Below, piece after piece: positions 46,246 through 56,433 of a stretch of 64,000 nucleotides of DNA. This DNA comes from Bedellia somnulentella. Its lineage: Eukaryota > Arthropoda > Insecta > Lepidoptera > Bedelliidae. The notes below the pieces were generated by a model. It searched no databases, had not been told where the DNA came from, and saw only the letters and a program-made list of their open reading frames with translations. Made by a program: the position numbers and the translations under genes. The stretch spans positions 8,308,001 through 8,372,000 of the forward strand of contig OY755178.1 in NCBI GenBank assembly GCA_963576735.1, in the 5' to 3' direction. Numbering within the stretch: the stretch's first letter is position 1; each line of letters starts with the position of its first letter.

Positions 46246-46492
46246 GCCGTGTAGTGCCGGCTTAGAATGTCGCTACCCCTTTCTATCCACGGGTGTCGTA
46301 AGAGGCGACTAAGGGTATCGGGGCTTTTTATTGGATTTTTGGGCGATGCGGTTGGAGACCCATCACCAAAAACCTTTATTTTACCGCCTTTTCCCCACTC
46401 AACTTTCAAAAGTGGCTGAGGAATTTATAATTCCTTGGCTCTAGCTACCCCTATAGGGAATTATAGCCGTGAGTATATGTATGTATGTATGT
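46246..46492 (+). repeat. SINE-A inside the P-like element
   Basis: Full length, with a perfect 11-bp target duplication AATAATTTGTT (46235-46245 and 46493-46503). Confidence 0.9.
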
Positions 46493-46503
46493 AATAATTT
46501 GTT

Positions 46504-47090
46504 CTCGGAAAGTTACGAAATGATTTAAAAATACCCCGAGAATTAATTTTATCTACAAAAAGGAAAGCCAGTAGAAGGCGCTATGACATTATATTTTGTC
46601 AAAACCCAGAACTAATTCGGATTTGAAAAAAAAAACAAATAAAATAACTTGTAGAGAAGGAAAAATAATCAAGTATTTTTTTTTTCGTTGTCTGTTTTTC
46701 TCCAGGCTGTATCTCATAAACAGTGATAACTAGAAAGCTGAAATTTTCACAAATGACGTATTTCTGATGCCGCTATAACAACAAATACAAGTAAAAAATG
46801 AATTTTAAGGGGGGCCCCTTACAATAACCGTGTTTTTTTTTCCGTAATTGTTTGCTCAATATTAAAACGTTAATAAGTAGATACTTAAAATTTTTAGAGT
46901 ATATTTACTTGTATATCACCTTTCAAAATAAATAATTAAATAACAGTAAAGTAAATATCAAAGGGGCTCCCATACAAAAACGTTATTTTCTATTATAGAT
47001 GATAGTACGGAACTCTTCGTTTGTTCAATATTGGAAATAAAAAAAACAAAGTAGTGTAACAAACTCTTCAACATTTGCTGAATAATTGTA
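46504..47090. other. Interior of the P-like element, repeat debris
   Basis: Contains 'ggctgtatctcataaacagt', 'gctgaaattttcacaaatga' and 'ggggggcccctta', which I recall as parts of a dispersed lepidopteran repeat. No transposase coding sequence. Confidence 0.4.
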
Positions 47091-47642
47091 GAATTATCAG
47101 AAGCAGTAACAGAATTAAATTTTCTCATTTGTGTAATGAATGATGTCTTTACTAAGGTTTATAAACCAGTTAAAATCTATGAAGATAATTCAGCAGCTGT
47201 AGCTATTTCTAAGTATGGAAACTTTACAAAGAATTCTAAGCACATTGAAGTTCACTATCATTTTGTAAATTAAAATGTTTAGCAGGGAAGTACCTATACA
47301 AAATAGAGTCAGAAAATAAAATTGCAGATATATTTACAAAACCCGTGGGAAATTTTAAATTCACTAACTTAAAAATGCTAAATTTAAAGGAGTATAGTTC
47401 CCTAATTGATTATAATTACTGTAGTACTTAAGAAGCTTTGAACTTATGTAAGGAGGCGTGTTCGTATATGTATGTACATTTATATTGGCAACACTGAGTG
47501 AAGGAAGGAAGTAAATAAAGACTGACACATACCACACGTTAAGAAATGTAGCTTAGAGAAAAACTTGTAACTAAAATTAAACTGTTCTTTTATTAAATAA
47601 AAACAAAGTTAAAACAAGAGTATTCCAATTAATTATTTAACA
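47091..47642 (+). pseudogene. Copia retrotransposon relic: RNase H end, polypurine tract and 3' LTR
   Basis: Frameshifted codons read VKIYEDNSAAVAISKYGNFT, NSKHIEVHYHFV and then KIADIFTKPVGNF: the catalytic and C-terminal part of Ty1/copia RNase H. A purine tract 'taaggaggcg' is followed by a segment starting TGTTCG and ending AACA (47459-47642), a plausible 184-bp LTR with TG...CA ends. All upstream pol and the 5' LTR are gone. Confidence 0.8.
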
Positions 47643-48028
47643 GAAACATTGTAGTAATAAAAATATTTTAGATACATGGAACATCCATCGCGAATATTAT
47701 CATTTCTCTGTTCCCAAAATCGATTAGAATTAGAATCGAACACAACTATCTGTGTAGGTACAACACATTTTGCTTAAAATGACAGAAATATGACAATAGC
47801 TACCGTACCATGTAGCTGATTGACAGGTGAAAATATCGTTCATTTTGATGTTCATTGCGTGTTTTAATAGACAAGCTATACTAGATAGCTTTGTAACTAA
47901 AAGCGGCAATGTATTATAAATTAAGCGATACACACTCGTTTAAAAGTTTTTCAGTGTAAAACCACAACGAACACGAAATAATTGATTTTGCAATAAATAC
48001 CACATAATCTAATAATAAAGTGACCAAC

Positions 48029-48108
48029 CGATGAAAGGAAATCTTTCTATTAATTAGTCCCGCTTTATTTAGATAGTTTTTGCAACTCAATACGGCACAA
48101 TTAGGCAT
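48029..48108 (-). pseudogene. THAP-domain first exon of the P-like transposase
   Basis: Minus-strand ATG at 48106-48108 opens MPNCAVLSCKNYLNKAGL then INRKISFHR, ending at a GT donor (48028-48027, GTTGGT). This is the N-terminal half of a THAP finger: Met near the start, C-x4-C, and the FHR motif where these domains are normally spliced. THAP domains are the DNA-binding part of P-element transposases and of many domesticated relatives. The second half of the finger and the catalytic domain are not found in the element. The frame reads on past the donor to 47914 only by chance. Confidence 0.75.
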
Positions 48109-49404
48109 TTTTTATATTTAGCTTGACATCTGTCTTCGAGAACGTTCGAGCACGGACTCAATCAAATGGCGATAAACTAAGATAATTTTACTCAGTTTTT
48201 ACACGCGAAGTACATGCACTTGCGGCATCTATTCAAATACATGTCTGTGATGGTAATAATAAAAAATGATTTTGGTGACGGGTCTCCAATCACATCACCC
48301 AAAAATCACTCAAAAAGCCCCTATACCCTTAGTCGCCTTTTACGATCACCCACGGGTAGGAATGGAGTAGTGTTATTCTAAGCCGAGACTACACGGCAAT
48401 ACCAGTCACTAATTACCAGTCTATATGCCTTATTATAGATTTTAAACCAAAGTCTTCAATATATTAAATATAACACTACATTACAATAACAAATACGTGA
48501 TTTTTTATCAATTTTAATAGGGTTAGTACGGAATCCGCCATACTAATGTCACGCACACACACTCATTTAAGCACAGCGTTGTACTTATTTTGGTTTCACC
48601 TTTCGTCTTTGTATGGTCAATCTATATACGTAAGTATAGCATAATAAATCTGTGAATATTTGATAAATACATGCAGTGACAGTTATGTGAACCGTTTTTG
48701 TAAATTGGGAAATATTTTAATTAAATTTATCTCTTGTAACAAGACTGTAAAGTTGTTTTTCGCAGATTTATATTTTGTATACCTACTCATTTTATAAAAG
48801 GAAAATTCATTACATCTGTACGATTACATTTAAACTGTATGCCTAGTGCCCTAAGGTATATTTTCCTTAAATGTTTAGATATTTATGATCACCCTGTCTG
48901 AGCAGATAACTTTGACGGGTTGTACCTTCAGATATTATTGTCTCGTTGTGTGTTCAGATTTTATTGAAAACCCACTGCTCATATATTTGTGGCGAATTGG
49001 ATGTTCAAATCTTATTGACTTTATTTACCGTAAAGAATTTATTGAAATTTATTGTTGCTCAGAATTTTTTTATAAGAATATTTTTTTATTTCTTCATATA
49101 ATGTCACAGGATTGTATATAAGAAAAAATAACAAAAATGAACTTATTTATTTTTGTAAAACCAAGAACAAAGCATTTGTAAAACACTGTAGGCGTCCGCA
49201 GTACAGGCTAGGCCTAGTGCGGAGCCATTGCTCAAATATCATGTATATATTTTTTTGCAAATAAATAATTTAATTTTAATTTTTTATTTAATTTAATTTG
49301 AGTACCTCGGCCGCTCCGATATATCTGATGGCGACTGTACAATACTATACTATAGCGAAAAGACATAGACGCTGGAAGGATGTAAGTGAAAAATATGCCA
49401 CAAA

Positions 49405-49552
49405 TATTATGGTTGCCTGTGGCTTTCACTTGCGGGTGTGTGTGGTATATTGTCTGCTTTTCGATTTCTTGTAAGTGGGAGGGCGGCCGGTGCACAGTAC
49501 ATATCGCATGAAGACTGCGGGGCGGGTATTTAGCGAAGTAACTTATTAATAT
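49405..49552 (-). repeat. Dispersed repeat D, second copy
   Basis: Inverted copy of 23798-23952. The minus-strand open frame at 49232-49579 is a by-product of it. Confidence 0.65.
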
Positions 49553-49575
49553 TTGTAATAGAATAATATTCATCA

Positions 49576-49974
49576 ACACATAAGGAACCCATTTCTTAAA
49601 TTATTAAAAATACAGCCATTTGAAGGAAACCCAATCTATCATAAAAACGTGTTACCCTTTGGCACACTCACGCAGGTTAGTGAGTTATCCCGCTTTGGTT
49701 AGAATATTGCAGTTTTAATCACCGTTTGATGATGATGCAGTAAATAAACACAGATTCAGTAACGCTCAGCTTCTATCAAGGTAGTGTTTCTAACAGGTCA
49801 CATTATCCAGACATCTATGGGCTGCAATTAATTAACAAGGAATCAAAACAGTTAAACAAAAGTATTTATATTATAGTTTAATTACCCACTTGGCTCATAC
49901 AACATCATAAGAAACTATCATAATGATATCTAAACTTACGACCATACGATTATAAAAGCAACATTTTCTATATC
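49576..49974 (-). other. 3' flank of the Lys/Ser-rich gene
   Basis: Expected 3' UTR and downstream DNA. No clear minus-strand AATAAA close to the stop. Confidence 0.4.
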
Positions 49975-52669
49975 CTACTTATGTTTAGACTTTTTCTTCT
50001 TTTTACTAGACTTTTTCTTATGTTTGCGTTTCTTCTTTTTCTTTTTATGGTCATCTGAACTAGCGTCAGATTCACTTTCACTGTCGCTAGCTGCGCGTCG
50101 TTTTTTCTTTTTGGATCGCTTCTTTTTCTTCTTACGTTTCCGACCCTCGGAGGACGAAGAGGATGACGAAGAATCAGAGTCGCTGGACGACTCACTCGTG
50201 TCGGGTTTCTTTTTCACATTTGTCAAATCCAATTTAATTGTATCTTGCTCAACTTTTGGCTTCTTAGCTTCTTGTGGACCCACTGGGGATTTAGACCCTT
50301 CACGTTTGCGATTGACTTCGTCTTTCGTTTCGTTTTCTGATTCCAAAGTCTCATCATAGTCGGGCTCAAAATGGGCCTCGTCTAATGTAGATCTCTTCCT
50401 TTCATGCTCCTTATTTTTACCTCCGCTTTCTGCGTTTTGTACATTTCGATCAATTTCGTTACTATCTTTTGGCTTCCCAATTTTTTCCTCTTTGACATTT
50501 TTCTCTTGTATTATCTTCTTTTTTAACTCCTCTACGGGGCTACATCTACGTAATTTGTCATCATTTTTAGGATGACCAATCTCAGTGACTCGTCTTTCTG
50601 ACTTAGCATCATCAAACCGGTTATTTTTATCAACTTTACGAACTCTATCTTTATCAACAGTTACACGTCGATATTGCTGTTCCATTTTTGGAGTTTTTGA
50701 TCTAGATTTCACGCGTTCAACTGTGCTGTGCACCACTCTAGATTCCTTTGACCGCCGTATATCTTCTATTTTACCACCAAGCCTTTCTTTCACAGATAGT
50801 CTAGGTGGTGGTGTTTTCACAGTTTGCTTTTTAGTACCACTCACTTCAAATGGCTTTTGATTTTCAACTTTTACTGGAACAGTAATTTGAATATTATTAA
50901 TAGAACTTTTTGAACCACTCCCATCAGCGTATAATTTCAACCTATCACCGCTTATTTTTTTTATCTCAATCGGTTTTAAAGAGCTGACAGCCTTTGCAAA
51001 TATAGCATTTTCTGCTCTTTTAAGAACTTCCGATGTGACTTTCTTTCCATCCCCTAAATCTTCGGGAGACGATATTTCTCCAGGTTCTCTCGTTCGATCT
51101 CCACCATCATCGTCTACTTCCCATTTAGACAGTGCAGGTAAAGGAGCTAACATTTCCTTCTCTTGATTTATTTCAAGATCGGCCTTTAAATCTAATTCAT
51201 CGGGGTTAACTTGTAATTCAATGCCGTCAAACGTTTCATCTTTGTTCAATTCAGATTCGCTCTTTTCTGGTTCAAGAGTGTTGCTTGCGTCTGCTTTCAC
51301 GTAGTTGTCGATTATATTTTTATCTACTGTTTCAGGAACATCGTCATCATATAAGTCGTTTGGGCCAGCTGCGAGCGTCACTAACAGTCTATTATCTTTT
51401 GTAATAGATGGCTTTTTCACAATATTTTGCAAGTCGACATCGTTTTGGCTTTCTATTTCTTTGTCATTATTATCTTCTTCGTCATTTGATCCTTTTTTAA
51501 GGTCAGTTTTTTCTTCATCCATTTCGTCATCTTTTTTTATTACTTCTTTATCTTTTTTCTCTTTTTTATCTCGTTTTTTCTTTTTATCTGACTCCTTTTC
51601 CTTCTTTTTCTTCTTCTTGTCTTTAATCTTTTTATCCTTATCTTTGTGCTCTTTATTTCTATCAGAAGAACTTTTATCTCGTATTCTTTCTTCTTTCTTT
51701 TCACGGCGACTTTCTCGTTCTCTAGAACGACCCCTTGATTCACTTCTTTTCTTTTCTCTAGGCTCATTAGGTTTGCTTCGTTTAGGAGAAAGTTTAATCT
51801 TCTTTTCAGGCGTAAGACGCTCGTGTTCTTTATAACCTTTAGATCGCTCGTAGTCACGAGGTCGGTCTTCGCGAACATCTCTTCCTTTTTCATACTTCTT
51901 TTCTGGATCACGTCGTTCCACAGGATCACGATTTTCAATAAAACGATCTCTATGACGCTCAGAGTCGAAATTAGGATTACGTCTTGAATTTCCCCTGGTT
52001 CTATTACTAGGGCGATACCCGGCTCGTTGTTCTCGGTCTTCTCTGTAGTTATCTGGATAACCCCCAGGCACTGGCTCTCTTGGATCAGCACTAGGTGGTC
52101 GAAATGGAGGGTCACGATAATTATCTCTAAAGTTATTGTCTCTGAAGGATCCCGTTCCGCCTCTGAAATTGTTATCTCGGAATGTATTAGGAGGGCCATT
52201 TCTAAAGTTAGGGTCACGGAACGGTGGCTGCTGTGGATCTCTATATGGCTGTCCATCTCTGAATGGTGGGGGCAAACCTTGATCACGATAAGGTGGACCT
52301 CCTCTATAATTATCACGGAAGCGGGGAGGCTCCGAGACATGCAAGGGTATTTCTTGTGGACCAGCTATTATTGGGACATCTCTGAAACCGCCATGTTGAT
52401 CAGGGAAACCTGGAGGAGGTCGATAGACGTCTCTAAAATGAGGAGGTGGCCCTCTATCATCAATTGGCGGTTTCTCGAACGGCGAAGGTTCAAACCCAGG
52501 CACGGCTGGCTCCAACCCAGGTGGCATTTCTCCGTAAGGAGGAGCGTCGTAGCGCCTAGGGTAAATAGTTGGAGGTTCAGAATGAATGGGAATTCCAAGG
52601 GGTGGTGGTATCTGTTTTGGTCCCATTGGTGGATATATTGGAGGGGGTCCGTTGTTACGAGGTCCATAT
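49975..52669 (-). CDS. Pro-rich and Arg/Ser/Lys-rich nuclear protein, terminal exon (RBBP6/SNAMA-like?)
   Basis: A single exon of 2695 bp begins at a good acceptor (ttctgtttcag, exon base 52669) in mid-codon and runs to the stop TAG at 49975-49977, about 897 codons. In order: a Pro/Gly/Arg-rich region with repeated PPFRD/FRDN units (to ~residue 190); a long R/E/K/D-rich region with RS and SR dipeptides (~200-370); an acidic region; a segment with LSKWEVDDDG and REPGEISSPE (~510-530); SVKERLGGK; and a C-terminus of serine tracts followed by lysine tracts ending KKSKHK. This is typical of nuclear speckle or mRNA-processing proteins. The layout fits the disordered C-terminal half of RBBP6/SNAMA ubiquitin ligases, but the DWNN, zinc knuckle and RING domains would lie in exons upstream and are not in the window. 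The ATG at 52626 is internal, not the start. Confidence 0.8.
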
Positions 52670-53683
52670 CTGAAACAGAAAGAGAAAATAAATTAGCATA
52701 CTCAAACGTCTTACCAAAACAATTACCAAGCTAACAGAACTAAAGTTAGTAAACATTTATCTTGCATAAAATAATTTCATAATTGTGATGAAACATATTC
52801 TCGATGACCAGTCGACAAGAAAATAATTTAGGCTAGTGATAAATCAAATTAGAAAATCAGTGCATGTCGGGAATACTCCGTTAAAGTCCTAATAACATTT
52901 TTATCAAGCACCTTATTAGCACCTAATAAGCACGTTATTTTATTGTTTGACTAAGTATGGGAGAAACTTAAATAAAAAAGAATATTTTAAATATATCACA
53001 TTTATTATCATATCACAGATCATATGGCATTAAACAATCAAGTGTTTTCAAAACATAATTACAAAACTTAACAAGTGGTCGTAGTACTTAAAAAGTAAAC
53101 AGAAAAAATAGCAATAGTACGAACAACAATTTCTTTAAATGTATCACATTTATTATCATATCACAGATCATATGGCATTAAACAATCAAGTGTTTTCAAA
53201 ACTTACAAAACTTAACAAGTGGTCGACTTAAAAAGTAAACAGCATAAATAGCGATAGTACGAACAACAATTTCTTTTTGAATAACTATTTTATTTATTTA
53301 ATTGACTTATGTATGTATACTTAACATAATAACATTGATTAAACTTACTATTATCTACTTTTATTTTATTAGATTATAAAATCAAGTACCGTTTAACGTA
53401 GCAATATACATTTTTCGGTAATACAATAGTGTATAACAAAACGCTTAACTAAAAAAATAGGAATTACAAGACTTATACATTACGCACACATAGGCGATAA
53501 CTAAAAAAACTAGGTTCGGGACACATATACCAATCCTAGTTAATAATGATATAATCAAACAATAAAAGGGTATAATTATAGCTGGATATAGCAGGATTCT
53601 TATTTAGACAGATATTGACAAAATATTATTATTATAAGAAGCTATTTAAATATATACTTCGATTATATACAGGGTGTAATTGT
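52670..53683 (-). other. Intron of the Lys/Ser-rich gene with a tandem duplication
   Basis: A unit of about 147 bp ('atcacatttattatcatatc' through 'acgaacaacaatttcttt') occurs twice in tandem, about 52994-53137 and 53141-53277, with small indels. The rest is AT-rich with nothing recognised. Confidence 0.8.
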
Positions 53684-53767
53684 AACGACTGTTTTCAATG
53701 AAAAGTATGATTAATTATAACGTATAGAGGCAGAATTCGTTGAAAAAAAACACAAGGTACTTGCGGG

Positions 53768-54180
53768 TATCAAGAGCCGCCGTGTAATAAGAGCCACTTG
53801 TACAAAAACATAATTCCAGCATTCATATTACATTCATTTTTTGCACACATGCAAAGGACCAATAGGAATGCTTATATTCGCGGCCGGAACATCGCGCGAT
53901 CGGCCATCTTGTTAGTAGCCACGATTCCGTCCAGCGAGTTAGTCCACGTCACTTGTTGCTAAAATTTTCTCCAAAAAACCTTCAAATTGTGCGGTAAATA
54001 CTATAATATTCAGATATTTGATGTTCTTATGGAATAAATAGAGGATCGAGGTAAATTACCAAGGTAAGTGTGTCAATTTTACGATGATTTTACTATTCTT
54101 TTACACTAAAATTTAAAAAAATAATCTTATCGCCTAATAAGGGCCACATCCAGGCGGGTATATAAGACCGGCCCTTGTTA
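53768..54180 (+). promoter_or_regulatory. 5' cluster of TAATAAGGGCC-like motifs
   Basis: Copies at 53768-53781 (tatcaagagccgcc), 53785-53797 (taataagagccac), 54135-54147 (taataagggccac), 54161-54173 (tataagaccggcc) and inverted at 54170-54180 (ggcccttgtta). They surround a plausible 5' UTR donor (ccaag|gtaagtg near 54064). Likely transposase-binding or self-regulatory sites. Confidence 0.55.
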
Positions 54181-54294
54181 AACATAAGAGTTGTCAAGAT
54201 TTTCTAATAAATAAATTTATTATAAGATCTATTTAATGCACGTTGATTTTAAAATAAATGGGCTAATGTTTCTTTGCTATTACAGGATATAATC

Positions 54295-56433
54295 ATGGAG
54301 CCTCCTCGTAAAAAACCGAGAGGACTTTGGACACTGCAACAGTTAGAAGCTGCAATGGCAGCTGTGCAAGGCAATTTAATGTCGCAACGTGCAGCAGCTG
54401 CTCGGTATTCTATCCCCAGAAGAACTTTAGTAAACCACCTCAAATCAGGTAAAGTTGAAAAACAAATAGGGCGTCGCACTATATTGACCGCAGAACAAGA
54501 AAATGAATTGGCATCAAGAATAAAGAGACTTGCTTCCGTAGGGTTCCCTTTAACTCCAAAACGTATTCGTCATCAAGCATACGTATTTTGTGAACAGAAC
54601 GAAATTTGTCATAATTTTAATCAAAGAAATAAAATGGCTGGCAAAGATTGGTTAAAATTATTTTTAAAGAGACATCGCGATATATCAAAGAGGAAGGTTC
54701 AGATTTTAAATCCTGGTAGAGCACAAAAGCTAAATAAAGCTATTGTCATGCATCACTTTGAAGAGTACAAAAAAATATACGACGAACTAGAGATCGGAGA
54801 TCATCCACACCGCTTGTATAATATGGATGAAAAAGGCTGTAGACTTACTATACACAATCAACCAATGGTATTAGCTCAAAAAGGAGTGAAACGAGTACAT
54901 ATGGTTGCACCAGAACATGCAGAAAATGTTACAGTGGCTGCCTGCGTGAATGCACTGGGTAATCCGATACCTCCGATGATAATATTTAAAGGAAAGAGGT
55001 TGAAAGCCGAATTCAAAGATAATTTGCCAGCAGGATCGCTCGTAAAAATGGCACCAAAAGGTAGCATGACTACCGCGTTGTTCATAGATTTCATACATCA
55101 CTTGGGAAAATACAAATCACCTGGTAAGTGCTTGCTAATTTTTGATGGCGCCTCCTGTCACTTAGATTATCGTATTGTGGATGCAGCTGATGAGGAAGAT
55201 ATCGTGTTGTATTGTTTGCCTTCAAATACAACTCACGAGCTGCAACCATTAGACAAAAGCGTGAATAAATCGTTCGAGCACCACTGGGACGAAGAAACTT
55301 TGTTGTTTTTATACCAGCACCCGGAAAAAAAATTAAACAAAGCGCGATTCAACAAAATTTTAAGCAAAGTCTGGTCAAAGTGTATGACCCACGCAAATAT
55401 TGTTGCTGGGTTTAGAGCTACAGGGCTATATCCCTATAATCCGGATGCAATCGCAGAAGAAGCCTATGCACCAGCTGTCTTGACGGAAATATTTCCGGCA
55501 CAAGAACTTGACGTTTCCTCGCGAACTGATCCTTGTCTGCCACAAGCTCCATCTCCTGGTTTTTCCCATTTAAACGCAGACCGAAGAACACAAGATCATA
55601 CTGGCACAAATTCTGACTCTAATGAAACATATTATTGTGAAGACAACAGTCCAAGTTCACCATCTTTACTTAAACGCAACGAGTTATCTTCTCCTGTTTT
55701 AGCTAACAGAGAGATACGTTTAGTCGATTACAGTTCGACCAATTCTGAATCCTCTAATTCAAACTTGTCCACAAAACCTGGCACATCTGGAGCTGCTATA
55801 AGACGGCCAATAATTTATAGCTCTGATTATGAATCAGATGAGTCTTTTACTGAAGCGCTAGCTATGTATCAAAGGCAACTACAGTCTAGCATAAACTTAT
55901 ACAGATCATCAGAAAATGAAAATATAGATCCATTATCCCAACACCGTACTCCCGAAAAACACATGAAAACCTCAATTTTCAACACTGATATAAGAGAAGT
56001 AAGTCACAATTCTTCGACAAGCGATGGTTCAGAAGATAACGTACCATTGATAAGCTTTAGGGATAAAAAGGATGTTAAGTCAAAGTTTCATCAGCTACTT
56101 CCAACACCAAACTTAGCTGTAGTGAAACAAAAGCCAAGACGTAAAGCGATTAATTACAAAGCCCAAGTAGTAACCAAAGATTTATTTAATCAAAAAAATA
56201 TAGAAAAACCAAAACAGAAGGAGCAGCAAAAGCGGCAGAATAAAGAAAAGAAACCTCAACAAAACAAAGGAGATAAAAAAACAAGTCAGACGAAAAAAAA
56301 AGACAATCGAAAAGATAAGGCCAAACAATTTGAAAATGGCTCTGATGAAAGTGGGTCGAAAAAACAATTTAAAAAAACAAACTTAACTAATAAGAGTGAG
56401 AGACGACAAATAGATGCTGATGACAAGTGGTAA
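54295..56433 (+). CDS. Pogo-type (Psq/CENP-B/DDE_1) transposase, 712 residues, stop before the PHD finger
   Basis: ATG at 54295 follows an acceptor (tctttgctattacag, ending about 54285), so a 5' UTR intron is likely; the frame upstream to 54274 is non-coding. Residues ~12-60 form a pipsqueak-type helix-turn-helix (LEAAMAAVQGNLMSQRAAAA, IPRRTLVNHLK). Residues ~65-130 resemble the CENP-B-type second DNA-binding domain. The DDE domain has Asp178 (YNMDEKG), Asp284 (LIFDGASCH) and Asp320 (HELQPLDKS), a DD35D triad, all intact, and ends with GFRATGLYPYNPDAI. A Ser-rich linker and a Lys-rich stretch follow. The frame then meets TAA (56431-56433), beyond which it continues as a complete PHD finger. 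Either a nearly intact transposon or a recently domesticated gene. Confidence 0.85.
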   Translation: MEPPRKKPRGLWTLQQLEAAMAAVQGNLMSQRAAAARYSIPRRTLVNHLKSGKVEKQIGRRTILTAEQENELASRIKRLASVGFPLTPKRIRHQAYVFCEQNEICHNFNQRNKMAGKDWLKLFLKRHRDISKRKVQILNPGRAQKLNKAIVMHHFEEYKKIYDELEIGDHPHRLYNMDEKGCRLTIHNQPMVLAQKGVKRVHMVAPEHAENVTVAACVNALGNPIPPMIIFKGKRLKAEFKDNLPAGSLVKMAPKGSMTTALFIDFIHHLGKYKSPGKCLLIFDGASCHLDYRIVDAADEEDIVLYCLPSNTTHELQPLDKSVNKSFEHHWDEETLLFLYQHPEKKLNKARFNKILSKVWSKCMTHANIVAGFRATGLYPYNPDAIAEEAYAPAVLTEIFPAQELDVSSRTDPCLPQAPSPGFSHLNADRRTQDHTGTNSDSNETYYCEDNSPSSPSLLKRNELSSPVLANREIRLVDYSSTNSESSNSNLSTKPGTSGAAIRRPIIYSSDYESDESFTEALAMYQRQLQSSINLYRSSENENIDPLSQHRTPEKHMKTSIFNTDIREVSHNSSTSDGSEDNVPLISFRDKKDVKSKFHQLLPTPNLAVVKQKPRRKAINYKAQVVTKDLFNQKNIEKPKQKEQQKRQNKEKKPQQNKGDKKTSQTKKKDNRKDKAKQFENGSDESGSKKQFKKTNLTNKSERRQIDADDKW

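Larger units (their letters stand above)
45822..48249 (-). mobile_element. P-element-like DNA transposon, defective, nested in a SINE-A
   Basis: The two ends, read inward, begin CACAGATCTGTATTTGAATA (from 45822) and CACAGACATGTATTTGAATA (from 48249). The inverted repeats match at 29 of 33 positions, to CGCAAGTG. The flanks are ATGGTATT (45814-45821) and ATGGTAAT (48250-48257), an 8-bp target duplication with one change; 8 bp is the P-family length. A THAP-domain first exon starts 141 bp inside the right end and points inward, mirroring the ~150-bp leader of Drosophila P. The rest of the transposase is not visible. A SINE-A and a copia relic occupy much of the middle, so the P-derived DNA is about 1.6 kb. 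Non-autonomous now. Confidence 0.8.
45709..48397 (-). repeat. SINE-A split in two by the P-like element
   Basis: The tail half is 45709-45821, the start half 48258-48397. The break falls in the 'aaaagatggtaa' region of the consensus, and together the halves make one full SINE-A. Confidence 0.85.
44094..49336. mobile_element. Large inverted-repeat element or pair, CAGTCGCCATCAGATATATC ends, TA target
   Basis: Both outer ends read CAGTCGCCATCAGATATATC inward and are preceded by TA. The arms stay similar for about 280 bp (44094-44373 against about 48829-49336, the right arm with a ~200-bp extra segment) and both stop at ACAGTTTAAAT. The arms contain several ATCTGAACA-like sub-repeats. TA plus CAGT fits the Tc1/mariner superfamily. 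No transposase of that type lies between the arms; the interior is filled by later insertions. It could be two separate MITEs in opposite orientation. Confidence 0.6.

Noticed and set aside
47914..48028. Extension of the THAP frame past FHR
   Set aside because: The domain signature stops at a GT donor and the following residues are unrelated; read-through into the intron.
50024..52734. Several plus-strand open frames antisense to the Lys/Ser-rich exon
   Set aside because: Phe/Ser-rich shadows of the Lys/Glu/Arg-rich coding strand.
53684..53720. Exact left end of the pogo element at TA|CAGGGTGT
   Set aside because: TA plus CAG fits pogo ends, but the right flank does not show a matching CAGGGTGT terminus, so the border is given only as approximate.
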